Counted from the first letter of the stretch, positions 12,085 through 34,069 are shown. The stretch is DNA of 64,000 bases from Numida meleagris (GCF_002078875.1 NC_034409.1:12714434-12778433), one strand, 5' to 3'. Numbers and translations: made by a program. Notes: a model not told the origin generated them from the letters alone.

Positions 12085-12680
12085 AGAACATAATCAACTT
12101 TATCTAATCAGTTCCTGACAGATATTTGTTTAACCTGACCTTGAAAATTTGCAGTGATAATGATTTTTCAAACTTCCCCTCAGTGAGCTACCACATGACA
12201 TTCCTTACAGTTCAAAAGCATTTTGTCAGGTACAACCTAAATCTTCAAGCTGCAGTTTAACACTATTACTTCTTGCCATATCTGTAGACATCTGTAGAAG
12301 AACAGTTTATATCTCCTTCTTTGTAACTATGTGTATGAGAATGGCTATCATATCTTCCTACAATCTTCTCATTGCTAGACGAAACAAATGAATTCTTACA
12401 GTCTTACCTCATGTTCCCATTTTCTACGCTGCTGAAATTTACATGGCTCTACCCTGGTTTCTGTTACTGGATTTTCTCCAAGTTAGGTGCCCCAAAGTGC
12501 ACCTGAATTCTTATCAGTGCAGATTAGAACAGGATGTTGCTTTATGTGTCTTTTATTATACCTGCTTATACATCCCATCGTGGCAGCTGCAGCAGAATGT
12601 GATGTCACAACAGCATTGGCTTGTTGGGTTTATGGTGCAGTGCTACCCCTAGACACCTTTCTGGGGAGCTTGTCAGTAAC
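12085..12680 (-). mobile_element. Ancient, heavily diverged CR1 LINE remnant, minus orientation
   Basis: The order of sub-motifs on the plus strand follows reversed CR1 through its length. It includes 'cttgaaaatttgcagtgat', 'acaacctaaatcttc', 'cattgctagacgaaac', 'tcagtgcagattagaacag', 'cttatacatccca' and 'gatgtcacaacag'. Divergence is far greater than in the other CR1 copies here, so this is an old, probably pre-avian insertion. A 161-codon frame on the plus strand (12487-12972) overlaps it antisense and is best explained as a chance frame. Confidence 0.65.
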
Positions 12681-13074
12681 ACTTCATCATCATCTTTCTG
12701 TGCAGCTGATTATTCTTAAAAATAGTACCTTACATCCTTGCACTGTGAACAACATCCTATTTCTTTCCAGAAGATTTCTCTTGAAACCATTTTTTAATTT
12801 AGATCCTATTCTTCACAGTTCCTGTAATTTCTGTATGCACAAGGGTCATCTAAAATGTATTGAATATCCTTTAAAGCCAAGAGTTCAAATATTCAACAGT
12901 GCCAGGTGCAGGCCAGGCTTCTTCAGAACTCCATTTGCCATATTCTCGCAGTTAACAGAGAGCACAGGGTAATGACTTTATAAGTAACCACCTTACAGCA
13001 ATTTTGACTTGGATTGGCAGCAGCCAGCTTATCCAGTATAGAATACAGAGACTCTGAGAAAACTGCTGTGGACA

Positions 13075-13510
13075 GGGTTGCCACCCACTGGATCAGGCTG
13101 CCCAGGGCCCCAACCACCCTAGCTGCTTCTCTGGGCAGTCTGTTCACTGCCTCACCACCCACCAAGCAGACAGTTTCTTCTTAACATCTAACCTAAATCT
13201 CCCTTCTTTTACTTTAAAGACATTACACCTTGTCCTATCACTATCTGCCCATGTAGAAAGTCAGTCTCTCTCATGCTGATATGCTCTCCTGAAGTACTGG
13301 AAGGTGGCAACGAAGTCTCCCCAGGGCCTTCTATTTTCCAACTTAAACAAACCCATCTCCCTTAGCCTTTTTTCATAAAAGTGCTCTAACCCTCTGATCA
13401 TATTCATAGCCCTCCTCTGGACCTGCTCCAACAGCTCTGCAACTTTCTTGTTTCAGGAGCCTCAGCCCTGGGCACAGTGCTCCAGATGGGACCTCACAAA
13501 GGCACACGTT
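13075..13510 (-). mobile_element. CR1 LINE fragment, minus orientation
   Basis: On the plus strand it carries the reversed CR1 landmarks 'atcaggctgcccagggcccc', 'taacatctaacctaaatctc', 'cttgtcctatcactat', 'cctcctctggacctgctcca' and 'gggcacagtgctccagat'. It has moderate divergence and its 3' hairpin end is missing. It does not code for an intact protein. Confidence 0.85.
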
Positions 13511-13904
13511 TATCCTAGGATGTGATGTACAGGCACATCGTAACATTTAGACCAGTGTTATGAGAGTGTAAGAGGTTCATGTTCCTGTCCCCCAAGGAAA
13601 GATTGTGCACAGAACTGGAACAATCCATGTGTGTCGGGACCACTCTCTGCCCACTTCTGTGTGGCTCTCAGGAGAGGACAGCAGGACTGGGTCACGAGAT
13701 GGGGGAATTTTCATGGAAAATCCAGTCTGGTCCCTTGACATATCCAGAGTATTACTTTAGCTGGCCATAACTGCTTCTGGCAAAATAATATGAAGTATCT
13801 GTTGCTTCTCCTTAATCTGCAGAGCCTGTTTTCCACTTCTGGGAGGCTCCTTTCACAAGACTGATACTTGATAAAACCGTATTACCTGTTACTTATCACC
13901 ACAG

Positions 13905-14190
13905 GATCACTGGATAATTTAGTTTTGCAGGGACCGCAGGCAGTCTCTAGTCCAACCTGTTGTTCCAAGAAGGGTCAGTTTGGGTTCAGACTAGACTTTA
14001 TACTGTTGGATTTTGAAAACTTTCAGGACTTCACAAACTCTCTGGGCAATCATTTCATGACTGCCTCAAGATGAAAATGTTTTCCCTTACGTCCAGTTCA
14101 ACTATCTCTTCTTTGAACCTATGCCCTCTGTCCATCACCCTCTCACCATACAGCACTTTGAAGAGCCCAGCTCCATTATCTTAATAATCT
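13905..14190 (-). mobile_element. Diverged CR1 LINE fragment, minus orientation
   Basis: Short and degraded. The plus strand keeps 'tagtccaacctgttgttcc', 'ctctgggcaatcattt', 'atgccctctgtccatcaccc' and 'cactttgaagagcccagctc'. These are reversed CR1 3'-end motifs in the right order. Boundaries are approximate. Confidence 0.65.
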
Positions 14191-14704
14191 TTTATTTGTA
14201 TAGATGCTTAGGAATATTTTACTTTTTCTGTTATTTGGGAAAAAGAACTAGAAGGTAAAGCTAAAGAACTGCAATTTTGGATTCTTCTTTTTTCCCATTT
14301 GAACGTTTGATCATTTCCTTTCTTAATCATTCCTTATTTAAAGCAGGAATGAAACAGCTACTTCTGAGAAATAATAGAGAATGGCTGGGTGAATTATATC
14401 AATCTGACACAATTTAGAGCACTTAATTTATCTATGATGTCTTTACTTGTTCTTTTCCTTCTCTATCTGGAAGTCTTATTCCCTTATTTTCTAATTTACA
14501 AATCAAAGCAATGCGTAACATGCAAGCGTTTGCAGAAGTCAAAGCAAGGAGGTAAAAAAAAGGTTTAAAAGAAGAAAATTTTAAAAAAATTACAATAGAT
14601 AGTAAGAGAGGTGATTGTAGATGAAGGCTTCAGTCAAAGTGAAAACGAGACTAACAGGAGTGGTGATATAGATAAGGACTAGCATTTTTCAGATTCTCAG
14701 TAAA
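14191..14704. other. Intergenic, nothing recognised
   Basis: AT-rich spacer between a CR1 fragment and the solo LTR, with a purine-rich patch at about 14545-14600. No gene or RNA seen. Confidence 0.5.
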
Positions 14705-14709
14705 AGAGG
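14705..14709. repeat. 5-bp target-site duplication AGAGG, left
   Basis: AGAGG immediately precedes the TG start of the LTR at 14710 and is repeated exactly after its CA end at 15233-15237. Five-base duplications are typical of the ERVL class. Confidence 0.85.
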
Positions 14710-15232
14710 TGTTGTGGTTTAACCTGGCAGGTGGCTCAGCACCACCCAGTTGTTCACTCACTCCTCGCCTTCCCAGTGAGATGGGGGAGAGGATCGATAA
14801 AAAAACAAGGTAAAACTTGTGATAAAACTATTTACTAAGATAGAGAAAAGGAAAAGGATAATAATTATGAAATATATACATATGTGTGTATAAATGTATA
14901 TAACAAGACGTACACAAGGAATTGCTCGCCACCACCTAGCCAATGCCCTGCTAGCCCTCGAGCAGTGGAAGAGAGAGAGATGAACTCCCACTGCTGTCAA
15001 AACTCCTTCCGCTCGATGTCATTGCCCTTTGACCAATTTAAGTCAGCTGTCCTAATTCTGTTCCCTCCCAACTCCTTGGGCCCTTCACTTAGAACGGCCT
15101 TGGCTCTGAACAACACTACTTAGCAGCAACTATAAACACTGGTGTGTTATCAACATTGTTTTTCTCCTAGAACCAAAACATCATACTAGACACTGTGAAG
15201 AAAACAATTCTGTCCCAGCTGAAACCAAGACA
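14710..15232 (+). mobile_element. Solo LTR of an avian ERVL-like endogenous retrovirus
   Basis: A 523-bp unit begins TGTTGTGGTTTAACCTGGCA and ends with a GAAACCAAGACA-type terminus. It has TG...CA ends and a perfect 5-bp duplication (AGAGG) on both sides. The start and the end resemble ERVL-like LTRs that are common in birds. There is no gag, pol or env sequence next to it, so it is a solo LTR left by recombination between two LTRs. An AT/GT dinucleotide-rich patch lies inside it (about 14868-14905). The lower-confidence part is the exact family name. Confidence 0.88.
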
Positions 15233-15237
15233 AGAGG
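15233..15237. repeat. 5-bp target-site duplication AGAGG, right
   Basis: Exact partner of 14705-14709, directly after the CA end of the LTR. Confidence 0.85.
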
Positions 15238-18200
15238 ATAGTGGGCTAGTTCACACTAAGAAATCAATCACAGTCTTATACATGATTAACTGTAGTTTTT
15301 CCTGATACTTCCTATATCTTAAGCAATGGCTATATTTGGATTAAAAAATAACACCTATATGAAGGGCAACACAGAATACACCTTCTACTTAGTCTTTAGA
15401 GAAAAAAAATAACTCGGCCTCAAAAATAAGCTGCTGTTAAGGTCCAAGCTATGCCAATGGTCCTCTGCCTTTTATAGAATAGTAATTTGTTCTGTCTGAA
15501 AAATGCAGATCTCTGGGTCTTCACAACATAGTGACAGAATCATAATGGCATTTCCTCCAGGACTGTATCTTGCATTTTGCATAAATGAGAATTGTTAATG
15601 TGTGAAATAGAGAACTTCTTCTCTCTGCAATGACCATTGCAGAATATTCCTAGCTACACAAAGCTCGTATGTTTCACGTATGTTTCAAAGGCGGGCGAAA
15701 TAAACCCAGACCCAATGCTTTTACTAGACTAAAATGCCTTGCTAGTCCATTTGGTCTAATGTGAAGTAATTTGGAGTCTGAAGTAGGATGTACTGGATAA
15801 AAATCTGCAGCCTCTCTGATACAAAAGAACAGATTTTATAGGCAGAATTTTATCCTATTTCAAATCCGTAAAAGTTTGTAATGGAAGAAATCAGTGTGAG
15901 TTTCAGACACTGCTAGGGGTATAACAGCAGAAGTCCAATAAAGATGTGACACTAGCCAAGGCTAAAGTACACTAAATTAGCACAAATGGGGAAAAAAATG
16001 AAATTTGCCTTACACTGGGGTTTAGCAGAAAGTGAATCAGTAATTTGGGAACTGAGAAAACAGCTTAGTTTGTGTCAGCCACTGTGCTATGCAAGCTGTC
16101 TGTTTAAATGTGGGTACTCTGAATTACATCAGAGTGTCTCGTTGATTCTGCTGAACTTTGATTCATGCCTTTAAAATCTCTGCCTGTAAAGACCAGATAG
16201 TGAATCTTAACTATGCACATAGATCCTCGTGCTTTATTGCAAACTTGGTGGATGAGTTTTCCATATTCAAGTATACATGATTTGGGGTAGATTTTATATA
16301 GGAAAAGAGAGCTGATCCATACATTCCTGAGAAATTTATGAGGACCTTATATGGATGAAATAAAAATTGCATGTAAATGCCACATACTCCTTTTATTCAT
16401 CCAGAGTCTGCTGAAAACCTTGAAAAATAATAAAAAAGAATAGTTTTAAGAAGCTCTGGGGAGTTCAGAGTTTCTCAATAAATACTTTTAAATCATGCTG
16501 TATCAACCATTATACTAAAAACTAATCCTAATACTTAACTTGTAATTTAAAAAGAAGATATGTAAATAACTTCACTGCTAAAAAGCCAAAACTAGAAAGT
16601 ACAGAATATAGTTTGAAAAAAGAGAAAAGCGGGGAAGTTAAAAGGAATAGCAGTGAGATTTGTGCTCTATGCATCTGGCAGCAAGTTCTTAGGCTTTCTG
16701 CTTTTATTTTTTATATCTGACTGTGGACAAATGTTTCAGAATAAAATGAATGTTACATAATATAGAAAAAAGCTCTGCCTCCATTAACAGACTAGCAGGA
16801 TAACTGATAGCCATAGTCAGAAACACACGAGATTATCACTAAAGCTTAAAACAGTGCAACCGCTATTTTGATGGAATTTTGATGGAATACAATCAATGCA
16901 ATCAATGACTGAAACCAGGTAGAGAGTAACTGCAAGTCCCATCCTCTCGTTCTATTGAACTACTTAGTAGTCGTCACTTGGATTCCTACTTCAGGCCTCT
17001 TTTTATTTGGCTTACTGCAGCTCATCTGCCAGGGAGACCATGTTGTGTTTGAAAATGCTTCTTAGGTAGATCTCTTAAGCCTCTTCTATTAACCCAGTTC
17101 TTCCTTACATACTTAGTTAATTGAGATTTTCAAAGAAAGAAATGTATGTTCCAGGGATACACAGGTACTCTCCCTACTTCCCAGTCACCATCTCAAGTTC
17201 TAGAGGTGGAAAGAAGCAAATATGCTTAAGGTATGCTGGATCTTTACACATGTATGTCTATTTGAATGCAACCTGGGTATTTCAGGCTTCGTGCATGTCT
17301 ACAGCTCAACTCAGTAATGTGTAGGCACTGAAATTCTTTCATTGCAGACCTGACAATTCTTTGAGAATACGTGGCTCAAATTGCATGGGTTCTGAGAAGA
17401 TGGAATGTATTTTGTAGAATCACAGCCTGCATAAAAAGCACAGTAAACCTTTGCATGCACAGTGTCTGGGACACGTAGATGTTTGGCAGCCTGCTTGCCG
17501 TTCCTGCTCTGCACTGGCTGCCAAAAATGTGGGAGTTAGCTGGAAAATGTGGAAAAATGGTAGGGAAGAAAATGACCAGCAAAAGCAGCCATCTCCCACC
17601 AAAAGTGGTTGGCCTGGCAGTCTGGGCTATAATATAATTTTGAGAAAGGCATCTATCTCGGACATTGGAGCACGGTGCGTTATAGACGCTTTTCTTTTTT
17701 TTTTTTTTTCCTGAGAGCAATAAAAAAAGGCCAGTGAATCTGAAATAAATCTACAAAAAGACCTAAGGATATCTGCACCAGTAAACTCAGTGCAATTCAA
17801 TTGTTTAATTGAAATTTAGAAATATCGACTTCAATGAGTTAGCTGCTTGATTATGTGACAAATATCCAACCAATCTTATCCTCAGAGGATCCTCAGATCC
17901 TCAAGCTCCTACTGGCTTTTCAAGTGATAAAAACCCGAATTTATTTTTTCCAGACATCTGTCAACACTCTTAGCTTTTCTCTTGATAGTTTTTACAGTGT
18001 GGGTAATTGTTTAACAAAAAAAAAAAAAAAAAAAAGCAAAAAATAACACTGCTATATCATCTTGAATGCTAAATGTGTGCAAGCATCAAAAAATAAACTT
18101 AATGTAAAGATAAATGATAGAAAGAATACTCAACTGTTTTAATTTATATTCAATTAATGACAAGAATTTTGAGTAAAGATACTACCGAATTTCCAGGTTA

Positions 18201-18617
18201 TTGCATGTTGCTGGCGATCCTTACAAAATATAAGTTCAGCCTGTTGTGCCCTCAAGTAAATACATTTACAGTCTGTATAATAGCTTCTAATAATTTAATA
18301 AAATGTGCGGATCTGATCTTTAGATAAGAGAAGTCTGGAAAGCACTACTAGCCTGAAGCTCAGGACAAGATTTGCTTTGCCCAGAGGCAGCTGCCTTGAA
18401 GTTGTGTATCTTTACCTGTTGAACTATTCATTAGTTCAAAGATAAGTGCCACCAGGAGACATTTCTGAGTAACCATCCTAATAAAGGTCTCCAGAGTACA
18501 ATGGATAACCACATTCTGGAGCTTCCTTGTTTCTGTCCTATTGGCTATTGAGAGAGTGTGGAGAACTAGTTTGAAAGAGCTGGTTAGTCCAGTGCAGAGG
18601 AATGAATGAGAACTCAA
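15238..18617. other. Intergenic, no gene recognised
   Basis: About 3.4 kb of AT-rich DNA. A T-rich tract lies at about 17692-17710 and a 20-base A run at 18016-18035. Neither is attached to a recognisable retrocopy. Frames up to 114 codons (17376-17720, minus) look like chance. Confidence 0.5.
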
Positions 18618-19535
18618 ATTCATAGAAACATTAACGTTGGAAAAGACCTCTAAGATCATCTAGTCCAACTGTCCACCTACCACCAAAATTGTCCACTAAA
18701 TCATGTTCCTTTGTACCACATCTGCACGTTTCTTGAACACTTCCAGGGACAGTGACTCCACCACCTTCCTGCGCCGCCCGTTCCAGTGCCTGACCACTAT
18801 TTCCGAGAAGTTTTCCCTAACATCCAACCTAAATCTCCCCTGGTGCAACTTAAAGCCATTCCCTCTCATCCTATCACTGCTAGAAGAGGCTGACCCCCAC
18901 CTTGCCACAACCTCCTTTTAGGCAGTTCTAGAGAGCAATAAGGTCTCCCCTGAGCCTCCTCTTCTCCAAACTAAACAATCCCAGTTCCCTCAGCTGGTCC
19001 CCATCAGACTTGTTCTTCAAACCCCTCACAGCTTTGTTGCCCTTCTCTGGACACGCTTCAGAGCCTCAATGTCTTTCTTGTAGTGAGGGGCCCAAAACTG
19101 AACACAGTACACAAGATGTGGCCTCACTAGTGCTGAGTACAGGTACTCCCTGTCCTGCTGGCAACACTATTTCTTAAACAAGTCATTGGTCTTCTTGGCC
19201 ACCTGGGCACACTGCTGGCTTGTGTTCAGCTGAGTGTCAACCAAAATCCTCAGGTCCTTTTTCTCTGCACTGTCTTCCAGCCACTCTGCCTCAAACCTGT
19301 GGCGATGAATAGAGTTGTTGTCACCGAAGTGCAGGACTCAGTACTTGGTCTTGTTGAACTTCATCCCATTGGCTTCAGCCCAGCGATCCAGCCTGTCCAG
19401 ATCCCTCTGTAGGGCCTTGCTACCCTCAGGCAGACTGTCACTTCCTCCCAGCATGATGTCATCTGCAAATTTACTGAGGGTGCACTCAGTTCCTCATCCA
19501 GATCATCAATAAAGATATTAAATTCAGCTAGTCCA
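18618..19535 (-). mobile_element. CR1 LINE fragment (~0.9 kb), minus orientation
   Basis: The plus strand starts with the reversed CR1 3' end ('tcatagaaacattaacgttg', 'gaaaagacctctaagatcat') and continues through 'cttctctggacacgcttcag', 'ggcccaaaactgaacacagt', 'ttggccacctgggcacactg' and 'cagcctgtccagatccctct'. On the minus strand a broken frame at 18696-18908 gives reverse-transcriptase C-terminal residues such as [20 protein letters not shown]. It has many stops, so it is inactive. Confidence 0.93.
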
Positions 19536-22500
19536 TAGTAGCACCATGGATCTCAGAGAGTCTACAACACTATGGAAATCAGCACAGGGCATAAAACTAG
19601 CTAAGAAGTTGGAGCTATAAAGCTGCATATCTATATAAGTTGCTTCCCCAGTTCAGTTGCAATGGGGAACGGGAGTAGCTAAATAAAAACTGCCTTGAAT
19701 CAATTACTATTATGAGCAGGTCTGTATTCATGATGGATTAATAGCTATGTAAAACTATATAGTCTGAAGTTTATTTTTGCTAACACTTTCTTAAACAGTA
19801 CTGAGATTACAGAGATCAAAGATTGAGAGAACAGTTTAAGAGAGGGGGTAAAAGAGAAAATTCAGCTATCTGGATATTATAATAGCACACGACTCTGCTA
19901 TATTATCAGCTGTGAAGAGTAACATTAACAGCATTTTTGCAAAAAAAAATGTAGTTTCCTTCCACAGATCCTGAAGAAAAGATGCTCACAACGTTGTCAC
20001 CTGAATGACATCTGAACATAGAAAGAATATCTGTTGAATTATACTAGCAATTTGGGTGCCTTTTTAATTACTTTCTGGAGAATTTTTTTTTAAGTGACTT
20101 TTCCTTAGGATGGGCAAAAGGTTGAAATAAATGTTGGAGCCTGGGGAAGTTATCCACCATCAAAATAGAATAATGATATAAAACAATGCACCTGAATGTG
20201 GCTGTTGCCAAGGGAAGGTGCAGAAGCAACACTGTTATAGAATGCTAGCAAAAGCAAAAAACTAAGGATCATTTTCTAAGATCCTTGTTCTGTAGTTAGC
20301 CCGCTAAAAGCTACGAAGAAACCTATCTGTTTTCCTAAAACAGATGAACTTACCCACAGTAATTTCCTACTGAGTTGCTGTATCAGACTGAATTTGGCAT
20401 ATTGTTCTTGGAAAGAGAACTTTCTCATTAACTATCCAAACTCCTTCCATTTATCTTTCCAATAAAAGTCTTCAGAACACAGGAAGTGAGTTGTGTGGTA
20501 CTTGGTGACAGGTCCTCCTTTCTTATTTCAGAGCATAAGTAAGAGAAACAAAGTTCAGTCAGATGAAATACTATAATATTCCCTGAAGAAAGCTTTTAAT
20601 CAGTAGCTTCAAAGGAGCTGCTCTCTTAATGAGCAAATGAAATGTTGTAAATTCAGCCAATGTTTTTTATGTTGAATTTGCACAGACTTCCCTACAGCTC
20701 AAGAGTGCAAAAGACTGATGTCAGTGGCCCGTAGGCACTTGCACTTATTGCCCAGAAGCCATGAGATTGAAAAGTTATTTGCAATTTAATTAGCTGGGGG
20801 ATAACCTATAGGTAGTAATGATAAAAATAATCAGCTCGATGCCAGTGAGCAGCTGACATGAAAATCGTACATAGAGCTTGATTTATATACTCAGAATAGC
20901 TTTATTCACATACAAAAAAAAACAACCTCGTCTCCAAAAAAGTATAATTTTTTTTAGCCCAAGTTTTTAGGCTTGTTTGAATTCTACTTGCTTGGCTAAG
21001 CTAAATGCAATTCCTGGCAGCAGCATTTCGGCATGTTCATTAAGTGCAATACTATATCATTGCTTTAAAAACATAGCGAATTGTAAATAAGCAGTGAACA
21101 TGATGACTCCACAAAAGCAAACCCAGCACTAACCAGTAGTTTAGCTGCAGGCAATTTCAATCGTTAATGCTTTTACTGTGTGCTGGTTTCAGCAGTTTTG
21201 AAGGTCTTTCTCCTGAGCAGTGTTGTTCTGATGCTGAGTTGCTTTTGCCTGCTGAATCAATCTGCAAGTCAGGACAGTGCTTCCAGACTACCCCCATAGT
21301 AACCTGATCATGACAATGTGTCCTGCTGACAGGAACTTCTTTATTTTAGAAGAAGTATTTTATCTATACAATTGAAAGAAAATCCCTTTGATATGATCAT
21401 ACTTTACTCATATCAAGATCGTCATTCTAGCTCAGAGCTACAGCAGTGCTGGTTTCGAAGCGTGGTGTTCAGCCTCTGTGTTGACACATGGTTATTAGAT
21501 GAATCAGGTAGGAACATGCAGATTTCCGATTTACATCACTTTCACTGCTACTGCATGGAACTTTTTTATGAAGTGGAAATAGTACTCTGTGAGCAACCAG
21601 TCAGATATATGGGCACTGGGAGCAGCTGAATCTTTTTTATTTTTTTATTTTTTTAAATTGGTTATCTGTAACACAATCTCTCCCCAGTGTGGGTTCTAAA
21701 ACAACGTGAGTCGATACCACAGCCTTCTCCTCAGCTGCAGCTTCCTGGCCACTCATTTTCATGAAACATAGGAATGGCATTATCTTTGAGTACTCTGTGT
21801 TGAGTGTGGTTGCTACTGTACAGTAATGAGCACAGAAACCTCATTTCCCCCAAAAACAAGCTGAAATTGTATAATTCAGACTAAGTTTTTATTACAGGTT
21901 TTGGTGTAATTCCTACCAGTTTGGATACAAAAGCCTGCTTAACAACAAAAAGTGCTGTACTGTTCATGAGGAATGCTGATCTAAAAGAGCTACTTAGTGT
22001 AAAACGCAAAGCTGCTCATACATAGGGTGAAATCTGTAGTCTGAATTTGAAGGAACCAGATTCTGAGAATCTCATCTCTGACATCTACCCACTTCATAAG
22101 GCTACCTGGCATCTCGAAATTGGCATGCAACTGTTTACGTACCATGTAGATAAATGCAGGATAAATTACAAGGATGTTATTTAGAACCTCCCCTGCTAAT
22201 CCTGGTCCTACTGCTTCACTGTTGCTTGAGTTAGACGCGTAAGAGCTGTAAAGGAAGGTTTCTCCATCTGGGAGCTGCAGGTAATACTGTTTACCTAAAC
22301 CACAGGGATATTGTGAGCATTCTTTGTTATAATAGCCCATTTTTAAATAGTCTGATTGTAAAAAGATATTGTTAAAACCATTTGAAAAGTAGTGTTTCAT
22401 AAGCGCTTAGATTATGTTTATATATTCAGATCATACAGTCAAAGCACCAGTATTTGTTTTCTTTTATTGCATTTTTAGCCGAATAACAACATTTCTTGAT

Positions 22501-24800
22501 TTGAAGTTGCATCTCTCTAATGACCCTTGCTGAATGATAAATTTCAGATTGCATTTACATATGAGACACTGCTATTTTGTTAAGTAGGAGACATATTATG
22601 AGGATAATCAGTTTATCTTAAGCTGTAATTCTCTGTCTAGCAAGGATTCAAATTTCTAGGATAGCTAATGGCTTAGTGAAGTCTGGTAAAACGTCTTTGA
22701 GATAAATCCCAGCATAATGAGATCAGTTAGATCTAACTGTAAAATACAAGAGAAGCTTAATTTTAATTTTCAAAAGCGCAGTTTGGCGCTTTGCTTTTTT
22801 ATTTTACAACTTGACAGAGATGCATCTGAAATAAGGAATGCTGGAACTGGATGGATCTTTTGAATATGCACAAACTAAAAAGGGAGAAACCAAACAGAAA
22901 AAAAAAAAGTGTGGCTAGCTTCACGTAGAGATAGATTTTCTATTCCACAGAAACTAATTTGCCTCCAATGTAAATTCTCTGTTGAAAGGATGTGCCTACA
23001 CTGCAGCTAAAAATGCTTCTGCCATAGGTTATGTGGGTACTAAAGCAGTATGAGCAGCAAAGTGACAGTAACAGCAATAATTTAAATCACAGAGATCTAC
23101 TATTACAAATGCAATCAAGGGCTCCTTGTTGAATTCGGAAACACCTGGTTTCTCAGCATTTAGGTTTGTATTTTAACAAATGTGTTAACAACAGTTTCCT
23201 CTTTTATTTTTAAATGTATGCGGTACATTGTGCTTTTGTTTTTGCTATTTTCATGCAGTCCTTGTACATTTCAGTCCTTGTGACAGAAACTGGATCCCCT
23301 CCGCAGGATCATAGCTTTGCTTAAGCACACAGCATGTGCAATGACAGTGCAAGCTTTTTAGGGCATTCAGTGTATTTTCATTCTGAACTGCTAAGGGAAT
23401 AAGAACTTGCCTACACACAAAAATATTCCAGAACAACAACAAAAAATTATATATGGTGACTTTTCTGTATTGCCCCGTGATTTGGAGTCTGACAATGTAC
23501 ATAACTGTGAACAGCCTTCTCAGTCGTTAGCTTCAGAGACAGCTCAGGAACTACGAGCAATTGCCACTGTTGTGTGTGATTCGTGGTAGTACTGTCACCT
23601 AAAATCTACATTAAAATTAACATTTCGGGGGGGAGGAACACCACTTCTGACTTCTGACTTCTGGCTCTTATGAATTAACTCTGAATGACAGGATCTTGGT
23701 AAATGTAGGAGCTAGCTCACACTGAGCAGAGACCCTCAGTTCTCACTGCTTTTGAGACTCAAGACGCTCAGAGAGCTGTGGGCAAGAGACAGAGGGACTG
23801 AGGGATGTAGCGAGCTCTTAGCACTGAGCTCTTTCACACATTGGCTGTATGTATTAAAAAGAAAAACGCGAGAGGCACAGAAGGCAAACATGAAGGGCTT
23901 TCTTTCCGGAGCAGTGCAGAACAGCAGTAGAAAAGCTTTATGGTGTCTGTACTGAGGCAGAGGTTGTCACGAGTACTGTGCTTCACTCTGAGGCACAGGG
24001 GAGATCCCGGGTTAGGAAAATAGTACCAAAAAATGGTGCATTTTTGAGTGAGAATTTGATAAGCTAAGAAAAAAAAACTTCAGCAGAAAAAGTAAACATT
24101 TTAAAGAGGAAATGAAAACAGACAGCACTGCTTTCTGCATGTCTGTGCATGTTTGTCTACACCCATACACCCAAAGCATGCCCAGGAATGTGGAACGCGT
24201 GGCTCTGAGACAGAACTGCCTGTACTGAACTCTGCTAGAGCCTTTCCCAGCCCAACCCTGGCTCCTGCCAAGGACCCTTCCCACAGGCCATGCCCAGCAC
24301 TTGGCAGCCTTAGTGCCCAGGGACTGCTCGCAACATGGTTTGCATGGGGCCGTTCTCTGTGCCAGGAACTGCATTTCCTGGCATGGATGAAGCCTTCGTG
24401 AAAGTCCAGTCTCTTAGACGTGTTATGATCAGAATGCTCCGTAAAAGAAATTTCAGGTTATTCTCCTCAGTTATCTTGGTTGGACTGAGACTGTCTGATG
24501 GGAAATGCCGTAACGGCAGACCCTGCGTCAGTGCTGCGTGGCGACAGGAGGCTCCGCAGACAACAGCTCTACTCACAGCACTGCACAGGGAAAACATCCA
24601 ACCTCGTGTTACAGAAACTGCCAATTAGAGTTTATTAAGAGGAAAATTGACTTTCCTGAATTGTGCAGTTCTGTGGAGCAGCATAAAGCGGGGAGAGTGG
24701 TTAAAATTTAGGCCTGTTTTGCAGTTTACAGCCGACCAGCTCTGGAGCAGCTGACTTTGAACACGGCTTGCTCCAGCACCTTACTGAAAAAAATATTAAC
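19536..24800. other. Intergenic, one exon-like frame, otherwise nothing
   Basis: About 5.3 kb of mainly AT-rich sequence without a recognisable gene or CR1. A minus-strand frame at 21990-22400 is listed separately. A short tandem 'tgacttc' repeat lies at about 23646-23662. GC content rises from about 24180 towards the PMPCB promoter. Confidence 0.45.
21990..22400 (-). other. 136-codon minus-strand frame, exon-like, unidentified
   Basis: An open frame from an ATG at 22400 to a stop at 21990-21992. Its centre holds a possible exon: acceptor-like AG at 22287-22288 (or 22295-22296) and a donor-like GTACGT complementary to 22137-22142. From the first acceptor this encloses 144 bp (22143-22286), exactly 48 codons, beginning YYLQLPDGETFLYSSY and ending in a hydrophobic stretch ILVIYPAFIYM. 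I do not recognise the protein. The acceptor lacks a good pyrimidine tract. A frame of this length is expected a few times by chance in 64 kb of AT-rich DNA, so it is reported only as a candidate. Confidence 0.15.
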
Positions 24801-25194
24801 TACGATGAAGCACTGCATTTGTGAAGAATACAAGCTCTGGCCGCCCTGCAGCCCGCCTGGACCCGCCAGTGCCCCGCGCTGCGGACCGGCTCCCTGCACG
24901 CCATGGCGTCGGCGTCTCCCCTCAGGGCCGACCCCGCCCCTGGGACACAGGACTGAGGGGGGGAACCCGCAGCGAGGCGGAAGCTTATCAAAAGAAGGGC
25001 TGACAGTGAGAGGAAGCAGCGTTTACTGCTGATTTAATAACTGATCTGGAACGCGAGCACCGCGCCGCGCACAGCCCCGCGGCCGACAGCACACCCCCAC
25101 GAGCCACCTCCAGGGAGCAACGCGGAGGCGTCGGTCTGCGCCTGCGCAGCGCCCGCCGGAAGTGAGCCTCGGCCCCGCCTATCCGCTGGCAAAG

Positions 25195-34069
<8,875 letters not shown>

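Noticed and set aside
12487..12972. 161-codon plus-strand frame as a novel protein
   Set aside because: Most of it is antisense to a diverged CR1, and it has no motif or splice context.
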